Below, piece after piece: positions 7,511-9,489 of a DNA stretch of 9,489 bases; the stretch's first letter is position 1; every line of letters begins with the position of its first letter. A program made the translations under genes and the position numbers. The notes beneath the pieces were generated by a model, which saw nothing but the letters and a program-made list of their open reading frames with translations, was not told the origin of the DNA and ran no database searches. The DNA is from Actinomycetota bacterium (GTDB taxonomy: Bacteria; Actinomycetota; Thermoleophilia; Gaiellales; Gaiellaceae), in NCBI GenBank assembly GCA_005885565.1, contig VAXK01000168.1, forward strand, positions 1-9,489. The letters run 5' to 3'.

Positions 7511-9489
7511 CTACGACTCGTCGAGCGGAGAATCCACTTCGGGCACTTCCTCCGCTTCGCCCGACTCGTGCGGCTTCGCCTCGTCGTTCAGGTCGGGCTG
7601 GCCGCCGAAGTCGAGGCCGTCGAGGCCAAGGCCGTCGGCGCCGTCGGAATCGATCTCCTCGAGCGCCGCGAGCAGCTGCTCCTCGGTCGCCGGCCGCGCG
7701 TAGGCGGCGACGGCACCGTCGACCGGGCCGATGTCGATCATCCGGTAGCGCTTGAGACCGGTGGCCGCCGGGATCAGCTTCCCGATGATGACGTTCTCCT
7801 TCAGGCCGAGGAGCCGGTCGACCTTGCCCTCGATCGAGGCGTCCGTCAGCACCTTCGTCGTCTCCTGGAAGGAGGCGGCGGAGAGGAACGACTCGGTGGC
7901 GAGCGACGCCTTCGTGATGCCGAGAATGAGCGGCTCGAACGTCGCCCGCTCGTTCTTCTTCTTCTCCTCGGCCACGCGTGCGTTCTCACGCTCGAGCGCG
8001 ACCTTGTCGACGAGCTGGCCCGGCAGGAGGTCGGTGTCGCCGGGGTTCTCGACGCGCACCTTCTTCAGCATCTGGCGCACGATCAGCTCGATGTGCTTGT
8101 CGTGGATGTCGACGCCCTGCGAGCGGTACACCTTCTGCACCTCGCCGATGAGGTAGAGCTCCGTCGACGTCGACCCCTTCAGGCGCAGCAGGTCGGCCGG
8201 GGCTCGTGAGCCCTCGTGGAGCGCGTCGCCGGGCTCGACGACGTCGCCCTCACGGACGAGGAGGCGCGTCCGCCGCGGGAGCAGGTAGGCGACCGGCTCG
8301 ATCGGCTCGCCGTTCTCGTCGAGCGTCTCGGGATCGACCGTCACCTTCGGCCCGCGCTCGGTCTCCTCGACGTGGACCTTGCCGCCGAGCTCGGCGAGCT
8401 TGGCCGCGCCCTTCGGGTTCCGCGCCTCGAAGATCTCGACGACGCGCGGGAGGCCGTGCGTGATGTCGGCGCCCGCGATGCCGCCCGTGTGGAACGTCCG
8501 CATCGTCAGCTGCGTGCCCGGCTCGCCGATCGACTGCGCGGCGATGATCCCGACCGCGTCGCCGATCTCGCAGACGTTCCCGGTGGCGAGGAAGGTGCCG
8601 TAGCAGGCCTGGCACACGCCGAACTCGCTGCGGCACTTCAGCACCGTGCGAACGGCGACCTCCGTCTCCTCGGCGGCGTCGCCGAGCTTCTCCGCGATCT
8701 CGATCAGCCGCCGGCTCGTGAGCAGCGTGCCCTTCTCGGCCAGCCGCTCGCGCCGTGCGCCCTTCTTGGCCGCGGGAGCGAGGAGGTTCGTCGAGAGCAC
8801 CCGCCCGGCGAGGCTCTGGTTCAACCCGTCCGCCGTGACGAGCGGCAGGACGATGTGGTCGTCGGTGCCGCAGTCGTACTCGCGGATGATCACGTCCTGC
8901 GAGACGTCGACGAGGCGCCGCGTGAGGTAGCCCGAGTCGGCGGTGCGAAGGGCCGTGTCCGCGAGCCCCTTGCGGGCGCCGTGGGTCGAGATGAAGTACT
9001 CGAGCACCGAGAGGCCCTCCATGAAGTTGGCCTTGATCGGGCGCTCGATGATCTCGCCCTTCGGGTTGGCCATCAGGCCGCGCATTCCGGAGAGCTGGCG
9101 GATCTGGGTGAACGATCCGCGCGCGCCGGAGTTGGCCATCATGTAGATCGGATTCAGCTCGTGGAGCGAGTGCTCGGTGGCCTCCGCCACGGCCTCGGTC
9201 GCCTCCGTCCAGAGGTTGACGATGATCTCGTGCCGCTCGTCCTCGGTGATCAGGCCGCGCGCGTACTGCTGCTCGACCGTGCCCACGCGCTCCTCGAAGC
9301 GAGCGAGGATGTCCTCCTTCTCGGGCGGGATGACGATGTCGTTCTTCGAGATCGTGATGCCGGCCTGGGTCGCGTAGGCGAACCCCAGCGACTTGATCGT
9401 GTCGAGGACCGACGCGATCGCGTGCGCGCCGTAGCGGTCGACGAGCTCGGAGATGAAGTCGCCCATCTCCTTCTTCGACAGCGTCCGGT
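7511..9489 (-). CDS. rpoC: DNA-directed RNA polymerase subunit beta', C-terminal part (cut by window edge)
   Basis: The last 659 codons of beta' are present; the start lies beyond the right edge, and the reading frame stays open to it (..RTLSKKEMGDF). Counting from the Met at 9466: the conserved SGARGSFTQIRQLSGMRG is at 113-130, the bridge helix region (FISTHGARKGLADTAL) at 158-173, and the second zinc site uses Cys199, Cys278, Cys285 and Cys288 with the normal CX6CX2C spacing. The trigger loop GEPGTQLTMRTFHTGG is at 314-329, with Met322, Arg323 and His326 matching catalytic E. coli 932, 933 and 936. The long insertion found in the E. coli trigger loop is absent. The C-terminal region (FLSAASFQETTKVL, 528-540) is normal and is followed by a roughly 48-residue acidic tail. 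In the cell it works with alpha, beta, omega and sigma. A terminator follows its stop. Confidence 0.99.
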   Translation of the reverse strand, partial: RTLSKKEMGDFISELVDRYGAHAIASVLDTIKSLGFAYATQAGITISKNDIVIPPEKEDILARFEERVGTVEQQYARGLITEDERHEIIVNLWTEATEAVAEATEHSLHELNPIYMMANSGARGSFTQIRQLSGMRGLMANPKGEIIERPIKANFMEGLSVLEYFISTHGARKGLADTALRTADSGYLTRRLVDVSQDVIIREYDCGTDDHIVLPLVTADGLNQSLAGRVLSTNLLAPAAKKGARRERLAEKGTLLTSRRLIEIAEKLGDAAEETEVAVRTVLKCRSEFGVCQACYGTFLATGNVCEIGDAVGIIAAQSIGEPGTQLTMRTFHTGGIAGADITHGLPRVVEIFEARNPKGAAKLAELGGKVHVEETERGPKVTVDPETLDENGEPIEPVAYLLPRRTRLLVREGDVVEPGDALHEGSRAPADLLRLKGSTSTELYLIGEVQKVYRSQGVDIHDKHIELIVRQMLKKVRVENPGDTDLLPGQLVDKVALERENARVAEEKKKNERATFEPLILGITKASLATESFLSAASFQETTKVLTDASIEGKVDRLLGLKENVIIGKLIPAATGLKRYRMIDIGPVDGAVAAYARPATEEQLLAALEEIDSDGADGLGLDGLDFGGQPDLNDEAKPHESGEAEEVPEVDSPLDES

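Overview
The window is high-GC bacterial chromosome. On the minus strand it carries the 3' part of rpoC and the start of the str ribosomal operon (rpsL, rpsG, fusA, tuf, then the first codons of rpsJ). The proteins, the strong G/C preference in third codon positions, GTG starts and the absence of the large proteobacterial insertion in the RpoC trigger loop suggest an actinobacterial genome, possibly a deep lineage such as Thermoleophilia. That placement is an inference from overall protein flavour, not from a search.

Layout, left to right. Bases 1-4270 hold rpsJ (start only), tuf, fusA, rpsG and rpsL, all on the minus strand. Spacing is very tight: 22 bp, 21 bp, about 5 bp and a 1-bp overlap. 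They should be one transcript, continuing leftward into the S10 ribosomal cluster. Bases 4271-4569 are a 299-bp divergent control region. It holds a good sigma-70-type promoter for rpsL with a leader hairpin, and a weaker symmetrical promoter-like element that may serve the gene on the other strand. Bases 4570-5700 (plus strand) encode a membrane-anchored GAF-GGDEF protein, a probable diguanylate cyclase. Its stop codon overlaps that of a convergent gene (5697-7442, minus), which encodes a secreted 581-residue protein of unknown function. A hairpin terminator (7466-7501) separates this gene from rpoC, whose last 659 codons fill 7511-9489.

The core genes work together in gene expression: RpoC is the beta' subunit of RNA polymerase, S12, S7 and S10 are 30S proteins, and EF-G and EF-Tu drive translocation and aminoacyl-tRNA delivery. 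In many bacteria rpoC is followed closely by rpsL. Here the two are split by about 3.2 kb carrying a signalling gene on the opposite strand and an uncharacterised exported protein. This interruption, the control signals around the cyclase gene and the exported protein are the non-routine parts of the window. I see no mobile element, CRISPR array, tRNA or rRNA.
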